In this document: one piece after another, positions 63,718 to 64,000 of the stretch
How positions within the stretch are numbered: the stretch's first letter is position 1
How the letters are laid out: each line of letters opens with the position of its first letter
Source: Litorivicinus sp.
GTDB lineage: Bacteria; Pseudomonadota; Gammaproteobacteria; Pseudomonadales; Litorivicinaceae
Length of the DNA stretch: 64,000 nt
Assembly (NCBI GenBank): GCA_028339155.1
Contig: JAOLBK010000004.1
Location: 107,066-171,065, forward strand
Reading direction: 5' to 3'
The notes under the pieces: model-generated
Databases searched by the model: none
Told to the model about the DNA's origin: nothing
Seen by the model: only the letters and a program-made list of their open reading frames with translations
Made by a program: the position numbers and the translations under genes

Positions 63718-64000
63718 TTAGCCGCCGCAACCGCCGATGGTAACTTTGACTTCCTTGGAGGCAGTGTAGAGCTTGCCCCCTGATTCTACGACAGCCATCA
63801 CATTGGTAGTTTTGCCCATACGACAGCGCGTCTTCAGCAATCCCTGAGTACCGCTCGGAATGTCTGCCTTGATTGCCAATGGTGATGGATTCTTCTCAAT
63901 CAAAATGGCTATCGAGTCCGCCTTTAAATCTGTTTTAACTTCCAAAGGCACAACGGCACCATTTTCCGCTATATCAGGCGCTTTCAGTGTTATTTTATCG
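63718..64000 (-). CDS. soxY: Sulfur carrier SoxY, C-terminal part (5' end beyond window)
   Basis: Frame open to the right edge; DKITLKAPDIAENGAVVPLEV...; C-terminal carrier arm GGCGG. Confidence 0.94.
   Translation of the reverse strand, partial: DKITLKAPDIAENGAVVPLEVKTDLKADSIAILIEKNPSPLAIKADIPSGTQGLLKTRCRMGKTTNVMAVVESGGKLYTASKEVKVTIGGCGG

Overview
The window reads as a contiguous, gene-dense chromosomal segment of an uncultivated-type, probably marine sulfur-oxidising gammaproteobacterium (lineage is inference). Most of it is recognisable core metabolism: pyrD (edge), FMN-binding glutamate synthase-like protein, pepN, DUF1315, nadK, an amino-acid ABC importer, a MATE transporter, ectABC, tRNA-Asp and tRNA-Val, DAHP synthase, gpsA, SelO/YdiU, a DEAD-box helicase, dinG, an IMPase, htpG, a sdhCDAB-sucAB-lpdA-sucCD supercluster divergent from gltA, a cytochrome c oxidase operon (CoxB with two fused cytochrome c domains, two subunit III genes), SURF1, a Moco operon (moeA-moaA-moaCB fusion-moaD-moaE), a cytochrome c/rhodanese pair, soxB, and soxK-A-Z-Y running off the right edge. 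I saw no CRISPR array, rRNA, prophage or insertion sequence, and no clear defence system. The observations most worth a second look are in gaps the ORF track does not cover: a (GGTTAT)6 array seeded by a 32-bp near-palindrome, a ~250-bp diverged duplication that carries a GST N-terminal remnant beside ectC, a thiolase C-terminal remnant between dinG and the helicase gene, a 56-codon ORF coupled to the htpG stop by GTGA, a 55-aa ORF directly upstream of yebC, and a palindrome overlapping a putative ectABC promoter. Others are a divergent pair of secreted trypsin-like and subtilisin-like proteases, and an inverted soxB relative to soxYZAK next to a translationally coupled cytochrome c/CxxxCW-rhodanese pair. 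No search could be run; all family calls come from reading motifs.
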